The notes beneath the pieces were generated by a model. The model did no database searches and was not told where the DNA came from. It worked only from the letters and a program-made list of their open reading frames with translations. Below, piece by piece: positions 30,272 through 41,003 of a stretch of DNA of 64,000 bases. The DNA is from Phaonia tiefii. Taxonomy: Eukaryota; Arthropoda; Insecta; Diptera; Muscidae. Position 1 is the stretch's first letter. Each line of letters opens with the position of its first letter. The stretch is from contig OZ008368.1 in the NCBI GenBank assembly GCA_963931995.1, positions 29,241,506-29,305,505 of the forward strand, given 5' to 3'. Made by a program: the position numbers and the translations under genes.

Positions 30272-31188
30272 AAGGGTTTTTCAACCGAGACGCTACAAAA
30301 GTAAATCGATAGGGACAGCAAACGGCGCCATATTTTTTCCCGCTCTTTTGACATTTCTCTTCAGTAAGGTTTGCCATTTCATCATGGAAAGATATACGAG
30401 CCAACAACCAGTCGTAATTATTAAAATTTACTACCGAAATTTGGAGTCAGTGGCCTCAACTTTAAGAGCGCTACGTCCAATTTCTGAATTTCATTTCAGG
30501 CTGAATGGCTTCGTCAATAAGCAAAATATGCGTTATTGGTCAGACAGCAATCCACACGTAATCCATGAGTCATCATTGCATCCCGAAAAAATTACGGTTT
30601 GGTGCGGTTTATGGGCCGGCGGCGTCATTGGGTCGTACTTCTTTCGTACTTCTTCTTACAGTGAATGTGAATCGGCTACCGTTCAACGATAACCGAATAT
30701 TTTTGGCCCCAATTGGATAATAAGGACTTGGAGGACATGTGGTTCCAACAGGACGGGCCACAAGCCACATAGCGAATGCCACAATCAATTTATTGGAAAC
30801 CAAGTTTGGTGAACGTGTTATCTCACGAAATGGCCCAGTCGACTGGCCGCCTCGGTCGTGCGATTTGACGCCGTTAGATTATTTCCTGTGGGGCTACCTC
30901 AAGTCTATGGTCTATGCCAACAAGCCAGCGACGATTGATGAACTTCGTACGAATATCGAACGTGAAATTGCAGCAGTATCGGCCGATTTATGCTTGAAAA
31001 CCGTCGAAAATTGGGTTCAGCTTCTGGACTTCTGCAAGCGTGCCCGTGGTGGTCATGCAAAAGAAATCGAGTTCCATACATAATGGCATCGAACGTACTT
31101 TCACAGGAATAAAGAATTTCATTGGTATCTAAATCCGGTTTTGTTTTATTTAAAAAAACTTTTGTAGCGCTCTTATTGAAAAACCCGT
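30272..31188 (+). mobile_element. DD41D mariner, internally deleted, in family C
   Basis: Ends are AAGGGTTTTTCAACCGAGAC at 30272 and CTCTTATTGAAAAACCCGT at 31188, flanked by TA on each side. Flanking family C sequence joins perfectly when the element and one TA are removed: the empty site CCAACA-TA-GTTGATAATAC exists in the second family C copy at 22630-22648. At 917 bp it lacks about 350 bp relative to the copy at 16031. Confidence 0.92.
30384..31083 (+). pseudogene. DD41D mariner transposase with internal deletion
   Basis: MERYTSQQPVVIIKIYYRNL to SVASTLRALRPIS is fused to EFHFRLNGFVNKQNM, so the second HTH, linker and first catalytic Asp block (FSDEAHF) are deleted. PEKITVWCGLWAGGVIGSYF follows, then frameshifts around 30650-30760, where QQDGA is garbled (CAACAGGACGGGCCACAAGCC). 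FGERVISRNGPVDWPPRSCD and LTPLDYFLWGYLKS lead to the end KEIEFHT and TAA 31081-31083. Closest to the copy at 61311. Confidence 0.88.
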
Positions 31189-31505
31189 TACATTGGGTAC
31201 TTTTGATACGATTTGTGTCTAGACTAACATATGTTGGCAAACTTCTTGTTTGATGGGAAGTTTTCTAGGTGGAGCGTGTAACCAATATTTAGTATATATT
31301 GTACTTATTGTTTTGAACCCAATATAAAGTATATTTACAAAAGCCAAAGTGAAAGAAGATTAAAAAAAACTATTCCATAAATAAGTGAATTTTTTCTTAA
31401 AAAAAATTACATTTTCTCAAAAAATACCTATTCATATTCTTAAACAAAGTACCTTTTCTTAAAAAAAAATACTTTATTTTAAAGAGGTACCTTTGCTTTA
31501 AAAAG
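31189..31505 (-). mobile_element. Family C repeat, third copy, left-hand part
   Basis: Continuation of the copy at 30057-30271 on the other side of the mariner. The reverse complement has ACCTAGAAAACTTCCCATCA, TTTACTTTTTATTGGGTTC-like sequence and the AAGAAAAGGTAC minisatellite (31385-31505). It stops where the DD34D mariner starts. Confidence 0.72.
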
Positions 31506-32322
31506 TAAAATAGTTCACTCCAAGACGAATTTCGGGAAGGTAGCGAACTGATTTTGCAAGATCGTCATGTGACCTTTCGTGACATTGAGACAATCTTAGG
31601 CATTAGTGGGACCCGCGTACATTCAATATTGCATAAACATTTGACTGTCGTAAAAATTTGTTCGTGTTGGATCCCACACAATTTGTCAATCGCTCAAAAA
31701 AAGGCTCGTGTCGATTGGTCGAAAGAAATGCTCCAAAAATGCGATCGCGGTGCTCTATGTCATCGTGACAGGTGATGAATCCTGGATTTACGCGTCTGAG
31801 CCCGAAAGTAAACAGCAAACAACTGTATGGGTGTTTCAAGTTGAGCCAAATCCAACAAAAGTTGTTCGCGCCCGAAGCACTTCCACGCAAATGGTCGCCT
31901 GTTTTTTCGGAAAAAGCGGTCATGTCACAACCGTACCACTAGAACAACGCAGAAGAGTAAATTCTGAGTGGTACACAACCATTTATTTGCCAGTTCTCTT
32001 CCAAGAAATCAGGAAAACCAACCGCCGAAGACGGACCACTCATCACCACGACAATGCGAGCTCTCACTCATCGGCTGAAACAATTGCATTTTTGAGCACC
32101 CAAAACATCGATTTGATGGCACCGAATGACTTCTTTTAATTCCCGTACGTAAAAAATAAACTGAGGGGTCAACGTTTTTCGACACCTGAAGAAGCAGTTG
32201 CTGCATTCAGAATGCATGTTTTGGAGATACCTCAATCAGAGTGGCAAAAGAGTTTCGACAATTGGTTCAAACGCATGCAAAAGTGTATAAATCTTCATGG
32301 GGAATATTTTGAAAAACAATAA
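31506..32322 (+). pseudogene. DD34D mariner transposase, N-truncated
   Basis: Frames give DRHVTFRDIETILGISGTRV (HTH), CSCWIPHNLSIAQKKARVDW, then after a shift VIVTGDESWIYASEPESKQQ with the first Asp, VWVFQVEPNPTKVV, TIYLPVLFQEIRK, HHDNASSHSSAETIAFLSTQ with the second Asp, and NIDLMAPNDFF. Related mariners have ...DLMSHPPYSPDLAPNDFF; nine residues including PPYSPDL are missing, so the D2-D3 spacing is 25 instead of 34, incompatible with catalysis. After a stop the tail KNKLRGQRFSTPEEAV to GEYFEKQ ends at TAA 32320-32322. The N-terminal ~100 residues are absent. Different mariner subfamily from the DD41D copies. Confidence 0.85.
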
Positions 32323-33170
32323 AGTGATTTTCGTTGATTAATATTTGTTTTTGTTCTCTAATCCCGAATCATAAAATTCAACCGTTATACGTAGTTTCTC
32401 TTTAACGACAAAGCCTCTTGTGAAAAATCGAATACATACTTCGAATACATAAATTATGATTACAGTAACTAATATTTGAACACGAATTCTAATATTGTAC
32501 TTTTTATTAGTTGTATCTTCCATTTCAGATGAATGAGGTTTTTGAAATACTCAAATTGGTTAATACAACTAAAATTCGGTAGTAGCAACTTGTATTTAGT
32601 AAGACCGATTTTTAATCTATCACTAACTTGACAATTACGAATTCTGATCAACATACAGACTTTATCATGGAATTTCCAATGCCTGAATTGATTTCCAACT
32701 AACCTTTCCTTGTGTGTACTTCTACATACGCTGGGTGCATGGTTTATTCCGCTTACAACAACTACCTCGAGTGTTACCGCTGCAAACACAAGTAAAACAG
32801 AGGAACTGAAACGCTATCAGAAGTAGTGCATCTTGAAAAGCTAATGATGGCACAGATATAACATAACCATGTCAACAAGTAGAGATTTGACGAGAATTCG
32901 TTATTGCACGGTATGCACTTTCAAACGCTGAAAGTCATAGGGTTTCTGAGCACCTAATGTAAAAACATTTGCCTGTCACGGCATCACATGTAACAACTTG
33001 CTGAATCCAGAAATCGATAGAGATAATTCGATGAAGTTCAATACTCTTCGTGAACCCATGATTAAAACTATTTATGCTTATACTTTGAACAAATAAACAA
33101 GGACATGCATATAATATAAAGAGACCGAATAATAAATTAACGGGAGTGATGGAATTTGTAACACACATAT
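32323..33170. other. AT-rich sequence with a weak minus-strand exon candidate
   Basis: At 32704-32779 on the minus strand a 76-nt open segment lies between CTGTTTTACTTGTGTTTGCAG and AAAG|GTTAGT. It would encode VTLEVVVVSGINHAPSVCRS and a few more residues. Entering phase 1 and leaving phase 2, it cannot splice in frame straight to the 21828-21929 exon. Nothing else recognisable. Confidence 0.25.
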
Positions 33171-34379
33171 GGGCTTTTTCAAAAATTATTGACATTTTGA
33201 TATTTTTTTTCCAAATTTTTTTTTGAATGACACGAATGACGCTTTGATCAAGTGAAGGGTAATATTTTAGCATACCAAAACAGTTCGCGTTAATCATTTA
33301 TTGCAAACGGCGCGAAAGTTATGGAGGTTTTAATTATATAAGAATTATTTTTGAGGTTAGGATTTTTTTTTATCTGTAAAATTTAAAATCATGAAAATTT
33401 TGTAATGCCTATTCGGTTTTATTATCAAGCTTAAAAAAACCTTTCATTTGGTGTCAATCGCGGCGGAATCTATACATAACTGCAGATGTCACAAAGCAAA
33501 ATGTGTTTGAAGAAAAATGCCGCTGTACCCGCTAAATATGGACCGAATTGAACCATATTTATATATGATCTTTAGTTTACCGCCGCACTTCATTTCCAAT
33601 ACTCTACATTGATTTTAAACCACGGATTAATTAAAAAAAACGCGAAACAAAATCATGAAATTTCGCAAAATTTTTATTTTCTTTATAAAATTTTTGCGTT
33701 TCTAAATATTTTAACGCCTTCTTGACGTTGAGGTGCCATTTACTAAGACGTTTAGATCACGCAATACATAAAGCAGTTTTAAATAATATTGCAAATGTCA
33801 GGCGCGAAAAACTGTCATTTTTGACAAATTTACACCAATTCTATAAAAGTTTGAGGTCGTCGTTCTCAGCAACTAGCAGCCTGACATCGTCGTGATGTGG
33901 CGCGAATTTTAGCAAATTACACCATCTATTAAATACTGTTGACGAAATGCAATTTTCTTGAACCGCGCAAAAACGCAATAGAAAAAACTGCGAAAATTGA
34001 AAAATCGGAAAATTTTGTTTTCAAAAATGAACCGCTGTACAATTTTTTTTCCAAATAGTAGTATGGACATAACTTTTATAGTGTAAATATCTACTAAGTC
34101 TAGTGACTTTATTTTATATCAGTGGGCATCGGAAGTTTAAAACTAAAAGTAGAAAGGTGATGAAATATGAAAAAACTCTTGTAAATTTCAAGCCTTTTTT
34201 GAGTTTTTCCATATTTGAGTGCCCATAACTTTTAGAGATAAGGAACTGATGGTCTGAAATTTTGAATTTCCGAGTTTTCTAGAGCGCCCTACCATTCCCT
34301 TTTTCAATTCGAAAAGCTGGAGAAATAATAAGCATCTGAACTCAGTTTCAACAAATGTTGAAAATTATTGAAATAGCCC
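33171..34379. mobile_element. Non-coding 1.2-kb TIR element with GGGC ends
   Basis: GGGCTTTTTCAAAAATTATT at 33171 is inverted in AATTATTGAAATAGCCC ending at 34379 (~30-bp TIR with CAACATTT/TGACATTT). ATAT flanks both sides (33167-33170, 34380-34383), as in the unrelated 27070-29934 element, whose ends also begin GGGC. No ORF of note inside; AT-rich with some CGC words. Confidence 0.7.
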
Positions 34380-34383
34380 ATAT

Positions 34384-35030
34384 GTATGTTTAAAATATTA
34401 GGGCGAGGAAATTGCATGTAATTTGAATACTTAACTTCTACCTTGCTACCCATATCAGACAATTTTTCTTTATCTCACATTCATTTGAAGCATTTTCACA
34501 GTTTTCACCGGCAGTTAATTTAATCATTCATTGTCTCACCCATTTGCCATAATAAAATGTTATAATATGCTAATTAATGCACATACATTAAAACTTTGCA
34601 TTAAATTTACATCAACACATTATCTCTACATTTCTCATACTTAACATTTCTCATACTCGAGACTTAAGTCTTTGTAAAAAAGTGTTTGTATCTTATTCAA
34701 ATGTCAAGAACAAATATTTGAATACATAAAACAACAATACAAAAATAAAGAAAATTTTCACAAGTCGCAAACATATCACAAAGAGATTGCTGTTAAATCT
34801 GTGTGGAGATTATAAAACAAAAAGATTTGTTTACAATTGACTTGGTGGTAATGGCATTAAAATCGAAAGAACAGAACTCGTAACACAGTGAGCACTGTCA
34901 TTCTTCATCATATAGACTGAAGCTGTATTTAATTTACTAAATACAGTTTCGGATTACACGTAAAAGAATAGGTACGACGTATGACATTTCAAACTTTTAA
35001 AAACTGTTATAACTATAATATTTGAAAACT
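34384..35030. other. AT-rich sequence with no gene seen
   Basis: No ORF, TIR pair or splice-bounded segment that I can support. Confidence 0.55.
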
Positions 35031-35057
35031 GTGCCTCACTAAGAATGCACTTTTTAA

Positions 35058-35475
35058 CCCTGCTGTTAGATTAGGACCATTTGGTCCAAATTTTTTCTGT
35101 TTTCCCTTGTAACTTTGGAACGGTGATATATACTGACTAAATTTTTCTGCTAATGGGGTCTTTTAATAAAACAATGTTATGTGCGAAAATTAAATTTTCT
35201 AACTTTATTCAGGACTGAGAAAAATACAAAATGACGAATCTTAGGTTAGAGGACCATTTGGTCAATAGTACATTTTTTCATTACCAAGCGAATGTAAATT
35301 CATGTCAAATATTTAGAAGATGTTTTTGATATGTCAAATACTTGCTTTAGAAATTATTGAACCAAAATAGTTACAAAGGATAAGATAAAATTATTATTTT
35401 GGATGAAAATTGCAGTATGGACCAAATGGTCCCTCAATCTAAGATTCGTAAGTTTTTTCTAATCTAACAGCAGGG
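35058..35475. mobile_element. TTAA-flanked piggyBac-type MITE
   Basis: Starts CCCTGCTGTTAGATTAG and ends in its reverse complement CTAATCTAACAGCAGGG, with TTAA on each side (35054-35057, 35476-35479). TTAA duplication and CCC-starting TIRs are the piggyBac hallmark. An inner inverted motif GGACCATTTGGTCC occurs near the left end and in related form (TGGACCAAATGGTCC) near the right. 418 bp, non-coding. Removal restores mariner sequence found intact at 22832-22880. Confidence 0.93.
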
Positions 35476-35539
35476 TTAATTTTTAAATAGAAACACGTGT
35501 TTTTTGAGACAGTTGTGATATTTTGTTTTGGATTGTAAA

Positions 35540-36195
35540 TAAGACATGTTCCGAATAAATATGGAAGAAAATATCTGTCAAATAGCCCCCACGGCAATGA
35601 TGACAGGCCATTACGCGTTTCACAACATTTTTTCAAGACTTTTTCACATATATGTGGTTGTATCTCACCCACGACTCGTTGGATCTCGGCTTTGCGCTCA
35701 GAAATTTTTCCCGTCTTATTCGCTTAAACCCAAGATTTCACAAAACCACAAAGAAAGAAATCGCACGGCGTTAAATCGCAGGATCTTTGCGGCCAGTTGA
35801 CATCAGAATTTTTGGAGATAATTTCGTCTAAAATTTGCTGCTGCACTAAATCGATATTTTCATGCACGGTATAGCAGTTGGCGCCGTCTTGCTGAAATCA
35901 CTTGTCCTCCAGATTCATGCTGTCAAGTTGAGGCCACCGGAACTCCATTATCATGTCCCTGTAACGAATGCCGTTCACAGTCACTGCAATTTCGGCCTCA
36001 GCTTCAAAAAACTAAGGCCCAATCGCGCCGCCTGACCAAACTCCGCACCAGACGGGTGCTCGTTGTGGGTGCATTTGTTTCTCATGGATTGCATGAGGAT
36101 TTTCTGAGCCCCTACTTTAACAATTTAGTGTATTCACGAAACCATTCAGATGGAAATGCTCTTCATTGGAGAAGGTGAACATTTTCAGCGTATAT
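35540..36195 (-). pseudogene. DD41D mariner family 2 transposase, C-terminal two-thirds
   Basis: Minus frames: HFHLNGFVNTLNC, ENPHAIHEKQMHPQRAPVWC, GVWSGGAIGP, EAEIAVTVNGIRYRDMIMEF, WPQLDSMNLEDK, FQQDGANCYTVHENIDLVQQ with the second Asp, EIISKNSDVNWPQRSCDLTP and CDFFLCGFVKSW, then VVGEIQPHICEKVLKKC. Stops replace residues at several places (for example after NTLNC and IGP). The first catalytic Asp block appears as PFSNEEHF, so FSDE has become FSNE. Same family as 22832 and 57752. Confidence 0.85.
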
Positions 36196-36409
36196 TTTTC
36201 AAAAATTTTTACAAATTAGTTCTTACAATTATAGGGCGCTGTCCTTTTGTAAAGCGCTCCATTTTTAATAATCGGAATAAACATATGTGGCCACTGCCAA
36301 ATTTTAGACTTACCACTTGTACAAAAAAGACTTTCAACAACTGTACAAAGTACAATCTTACTGAGACACGCTTTATTTAAGGGATTTGTTTGATGTGGTA
36401 GGAACTAAA

Positions 36410-36745
36410 CTCACAAAGTGAACACATCCAAACTCAGTTTGTCCGACTGCGTTCATAGATTGTTTGGCGTTAAACTCCTCCGAAACGGTATGACCGATTT
36501 GTATGAAATTTTGTGTACATATCGCGTAGGTCTCATAATCGACCAACATCTATTTTTCATACCCCTAAATGATAACAGTGTCCCACCCCTATGTAGAAAG
36601 ACAGGCAATTTTTATTAAAAGAAAAATTAATTATGCTTTGTTTTTATAAAATTTTACCAGCATCATATGCAGGTATTTTTGCAAAATTTTTGTTTTAATA
36701 AAAACTTCAATAACTCAGTCAATTAATGCCGGATTTTTCAGTTAT
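36410..36745 (+). repeat. Remnant of a non-coding dispersed element
   Basis: 36475-36600 has a run such as CTCCGAAACGGTATGACCGA, TTTGTATGAAATTTTGTGTA and ATATCGCGTAGGTCTCATAA, which reads like the conserved non-coding body of an insect repeat rather than a gene. 36690-36740 repeats the 6243-6290 motif. Family unknown to me. Confidence 0.35.
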
Positions 36746-37255
36746 TGGTTAACGATGGTTTAATCACCCAATGTTGGTTGGTGAACTTGTAGTTAGAAAC
36801 ATATGATTTTGACAATCACATTACTGGTTGTCAAGATGACAAATTTCAGCTTATATAAAATACATGTTTCTGTTTTAAGTATTTGTGCACATACTTTGAC
36901 CTAGACAATTAAATTGATGCGCCTAAATAATTTTGTATACATTTTTGTTGAGATGACTTCGACTTTATGCACTTATTTCATATTTCACATAATTCCATTT
37001 GATTGTTCCTATTTGTTGTTTTGGTGTTTAGCTTAAAACAGATGTTTTTTCCAATAAGAACAAACGGATTGGCATAATTAGTAACAATATGAGGGTTAAC
37101 GTTAACTGGCCAATGAAACCCAAAATACTACAAAGTTAACCTCTAATTAACGTTCAATTACGATTAGGCAATCCGATTGTTAACTACCCACTTAAAAACT
37201 GGTCATTACTGGCATGAATAGTTTCGAACGCTGTGACAAGTTCATCATCAGATGC
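36746..37255. other. AT-rich sequence with no gene seen
   Basis: GTTAAC-type words recur (37090-37200, for example GTTAACGTTAACTGGCC), but no paired repeat or ORF is supportable. Confidence 0.5.
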
Positions 37256-37263
37256 CTCACTAC

Positions 37264-38133
37264 TGGGGTACCCATTTAATCGGGTTTTTTGATTAATCGG
37301 TTAATCGTGAATTTCAATCTGACAATTAAATGATCAAAACGCAATCAAATTATTCGATTATTCGAACAAAATAAACCAAAAAAGAAGAAGAAAACAGTGT
37401 TCAAACATTGTACTAGGCACATTTATTAAAACAAAACAAAACGTAACAAAAGCAACTTCAATATATAGAATATATGAAGATACAATTCACAAATCGTAGT
37501 TGCAACAACATGAAAATTAGGAACTTTTGGTACCAAGCCAAAATTAAGGAATTGTCTAAGTTTGGACTCAAAGGTGTCACACCTTCGGATACCTCCCATA
37601 CAAAGGGTAGGGTAGGCTCTGAAATTATATCACACTATAACACCCTATTGGATTGATTAATTTAGGCCAAATTTTGTAAAACGTAATTTTCTGACTATTA
37701 TACTTATTGTACATAATTTGAGCAGAATCGGAAAAGGCTTTTTGGTACCCCCATACAAAGTGACCAGCGGGTCTTGAAATTTCATCATGAACCAATTAAT
37801 GAACCAATTTTGAGAATTTTTTTTTTTTTTTGATAGATTGAGTCAAATGCACTGTTCGACACATTATCTTAACAAACTATCAAATGTGTTCGAAATGTGT
37901 GTAAAGTTATGAAATTTGTTCCCAAATCGTTGTCATATCAGTTGCCACATTGTAGGAGTGTTTCAAGACGGACTGCTTGCCATAAACACGTACTTATATT
38001 TTATTAATCGATTAATCGCTATGATTTGTTCAAGTTAATCGTTAATCGAAAACCTAATTATTAAAATGTTCGGTTAGTTTTATAGCACGATTAATAGATT
38101 AACCGAATAATGATTAATTGAATGGTTATCCTA
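37264..38133. mobile_element. Non-autonomous hAT element with exact 8-bp target duplication
   Basis: CTCACTAC is present at 37256-37263 and 38134-38141. The ends TGGGGTACCCATTTAATC and (inverted) TAGGATAACCATTCAATTAATC pair imperfectly. Both subterminal regions are rich in GATTAATCG/CGATTAATC (37293-37320, 38004-38065), expected transposase-binding repeats. An 8-bp duplication plus T-start short TIRs define hAT. 870 bp, no transposase. The interior holds two CATACAAAG words resembling the satellite core at 9201, possibly by chance. Confidence 0.9.
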
Positions 38134-38185
38134 CTCACTACTGTGCCAAAATTGATACCATCGGTGGATCGTGAATCGAATATAT

Positions 38186-38476
38186 TAAAAAAAAAATGGT
38201 GTCCTATAACAGCCCATGAAGGGATTGAAGAGAACTTCTCACAATCAGTGAGATGTGCGCTTTCTAGTTTTTTACACTCACTGACTGGGACCTACAGTTT
38301 TACACCGGTTCCGAACGGTATTTTCGAGAAGCTTTTTCATGGCTAAGTACGCGATAGTGTCGCCATCACTATGCGAGGTGACCGTCGTCGAAAGAAATGT
38401 AAGGTGGTCTGAGCAGGGATCGAACGCACGTTCTCGTGTGCAAGAGCCGCGCACACTAACCATTGCACCACCGACG
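38186..38476 (-). mobile_element. tRNA-derived SINE, copy 3, full length with 13-bp target duplication
   Basis: GAATCGAATATAT flanks it at 38173-38185 and 38477-38489. On the minus strand it starts CGTCGGTGGTGCAATGGTTA, with B box GCGTTCGATCCC, then CGACGACGGTCACCTCGCAT, GAAAATACCGTTCGGAACCG, a CACTGATTGTGAGAAG block, and ends ATAGGACACCATTTTTTTTTT. This is the best copy for defining the family: ~290 bp, ending in a T run. Confidence 0.92.
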
Positions 38477-38489
38477 GAATCGAATATAT

Positions 38490-39640
38490 ACAAACTCAAA
38501 TATCGGTCGAAGATCCCAAAATGGCAATACACGCTGAAAACCAATTATTCCAGTACAACAACAAAAAGTTTTTTCCTTGCATTCTCTAATCGTTGCAGTG
38601 CTTTGAGGTGAGTTTTAAGCTATACCACACAGTTGTATTTTCTTGTGAGCATAGCTTTTTTGCTGACCGGCCTACAGTCACATACTATTTTCGAATTTGT
38701 ATTTTTTGACGGATTTTGTAAGTCCTATTTTTTTCGGCTTTACTTTTTCAATTTGTTGCTCAGTGTATTGCATCCGTTTTTTGTTATTTTAAGTGTCACC
38801 TACAATTTTCTTTGTATCAACATGTACGATAGCAATAAAATTCACTTAAACTCACTGGAATGATAATTGGACCCAGTCGAAATAAACCCTTCAACTAAAC
38901 CTACGAAAAAGTAATGATGATGAGACACGTTGGTGTCCAAACAGGAATGTGTCTGCATAACGGTGGGAGTAGAAAAGGTTATTTGTGCGTTCGGATGGAT
39001 ATGAGATGTAATTACTTCTCATAAGAAATGTATACAAGAGCAAATGTTGCATGTAAAGTCATGTGCTCGTAGTGAAGATTTGTGAAGCAAGGGGTGAATC
39101 TTTTGAGTGTAACTCGCAAAAATGATTCAACGCAAAGGACGAGAATGTGTGATAGTTTTTAAGCACAGTTTCTTTGTATTTAAAGTCTGCAATACAATAT
39201 TCCTTACAAAATCTTATGGGTTTTACGTGAGCAAATTTGCAAAAACAAAGAAGATAAATTCTTAAGAGATGTAAAGTTTTATTTCAGTTTTTTCTCATTC
39301 TTCAATAAAAAAAAAAAAAATGCGAAAGAATATAACGAATTTGTCTCCAAGTGATTTTGTTTGGAATTGTTAAGTGTTCCAAGTTTCCTAAATATGTCCG
39401 TACAACGAACTAAAATTTCTATATTTTTGTAACTTTTGTGTGATTTGTTTCATTTAATTTCTTCTGAAATAATTTTCGTAGCATCACCTAATATTGCATT
39501 TTGAAAATGAGAATATTTCAGTAATTTTTAAACGTGATTTCAATGTAAAACACTAAGATTATTTAAAAAAAAAACTAAATTAATTGTTTTTACAAACTGA
39601 TATGAAATAAACGCTGACGTCTGGGAACGACCATTGATTC
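38490..39640. other. AT-rich sequence with no gene seen
   Basis: Frames at 38339-38611 and 38633-38863 are short and unrecognisable; the first runs out of the SINE. No TIRs found. Confidence 0.5.
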
Positions 39641-39699
39641 AGTCCACATGCCAGAATGCTTAAAATACCAAATCTACGGAATCCGCTCTACTCAATCTA

Positions 39700-40400
39700 G
39701 CGAACTTCAAAGCTAAATCTATTTGTCTAGAAAAATACACTCATGCCGCATTTGTCGAGATGGAGTGTGCCTTTAACAACGTCTTACCGAAATCCATAAA
39801 ATCGGGTCCATAGGCACTTTGTGTTTACCGCAGGATTATAAAATTGATCTATGGGTCACTTACATTTTCCCTCTAGCTGACGAGTTCAACACACCATGTG
39901 GGAGTTTATTTACACTTCTCTGGAATTTTTTACTGAATAGCGTTTTGGTAGACTTGGTCATATACTGACGATCTGGCAGGGAAATACCCTGGATCTGCGT
40001 CAACCCCCAATAGAAGTGAGTGCTTTTAAGTTTGCGAGAAACTTCTCCACTCATATACTGGTCCGGCTGGCTACAAGAGACTCATACCAGGTTTGTTATT
40101 CTTCTACACTGTTGGCTCCCAACTAAAGAGCAAAGTAGGATATTGAAGATGTTTACCTCTATCTGGGACGAAGCCTCATCACCACCTGGGGTATCAACAT
40201 CTACTCTTACAGTCAAGCTGCTATGAAATCCCAGCAAACTGTGTTCGTGGCATCACAAACAACGCACAACTACATCACACCCCTAAGTAAGACGGGCAGA
40301 CAGTTCGTTATTGCCCTTATAGGGACGCAGGGGCACACGGACATTTAAGGGAGTCATAGAGCGGATGAACTAATAATATTAGGGGGAACTTAACTAGATT
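39700..40400 (+). pseudogene. RNase-H-bearing non-LTR retrotransposon fragment
   Basis: Broken frames give YTHAAFVEMECAFNNVLPKS (RT palm motif with FxDxxGAFN-like sequence), RRIIKLIYGSLT, SYTDDLAGKYPGS near 39955-39985 (a decayed YADD box reading YTDD), then after a large internal deletion SSCYEIP, FVIALIGTQGHTDI and HRADELIILGG near 40310-40385 (RNase H end, relatives read WVPGH-DI-GN--ADELA). So the RT and RNase H remain with the middle lost. Same broad type as family D. Confidence 0.7.
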
Positions 40401-40534
40401 CGGTGAATAAGGAGCGTAAAGTTATGCTCCTTTCTGTACAGGGTGGCCCACATAAAAGAATATTTTAAAAATTAAATGCTATGAATTAATTTGTATTTGG
40501 TATGATTAGTTTCTTTTAAGAATATTATACTCTC

Positions 40535-40757
40535 CTCCGTTTCCCATTACATGCCATGAAGGGATTCGGTAGAGCTCTTACAACCAGTGAACTGCGCGCT
40601 TTCTAATTTTTCACTTACTGATTGGAACCTACAGATTTACACCGGAAGCGTTTTCATGGCTTAGTATCAGATAGTGTCGCCATCACTAAGCGAGGTGTCC
40701 ATCGCCGAAGGAAAATGTAAGGTGGTCAGAGCAGGGATCGAAACCACGTTCTCATGC
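40535..40757 (-). mobile_element. tRNA-derived SINE, copy 4, 5'-truncated
   Basis: The reverse complement contains GTGGTTTCGATCCCTGCTC (B box region), CTTAGTGATGGCGACACTAT, a deleted middle (CTTCCGGTGTAAATCTG) and end GGCATGTAATGGGAAACGG. The tRNA-like 5' head before the B box is missing. Same subfamily as copies 1 and 2. Confidence 0.8.
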
Positions 40758-40865
40758 ACGTTCTAATGCCTTTATTAAAAGTACTCGATTTCATTAATGT
40801 GGCTACCGCGGCTGGCTTAGCAGTAGCCCATCGTCTTAGTTCAATTTTCCAGAAGTTTGTTGACG

Positions 40866-40925
40866 GTTTTGTTGTATATAGATCTATATATATTTATATA
40901 TATTATATATATACATATATATGTA
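40866..40925. repeat. TA-rich microsatellite
   Basis: Mostly TATATA with interruptions (ATATATATTTATATATATTA and similar). Simple sequence only. Confidence 0.85.
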
Positions 40926-41003
40926 TCAATATCTTTATTTACTTAAATGTACATTACCTGTCTATATAAATATGTGTATACTATCCATACTGTATACTTA
41001 CTA

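Larger units (their letters stand above)
35031..36369 (-). mobile_element. DD41D mariner family 2, complete ends, nested MITE
   Basis: Ends are GTGCCTCACTAAGAATGCAC at 35031 and GTACAATCTTACTGAGACAC at 36350-36369, inverted with a few mismatches. The same terminal repeat is at 22832 and 59641. A TTAA MITE (35058-35475) sits just inside the left end. Without it the element is ~920 bp, so the N-terminal coding third is deleted (junction near 36175-36200). Confidence 0.85.
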
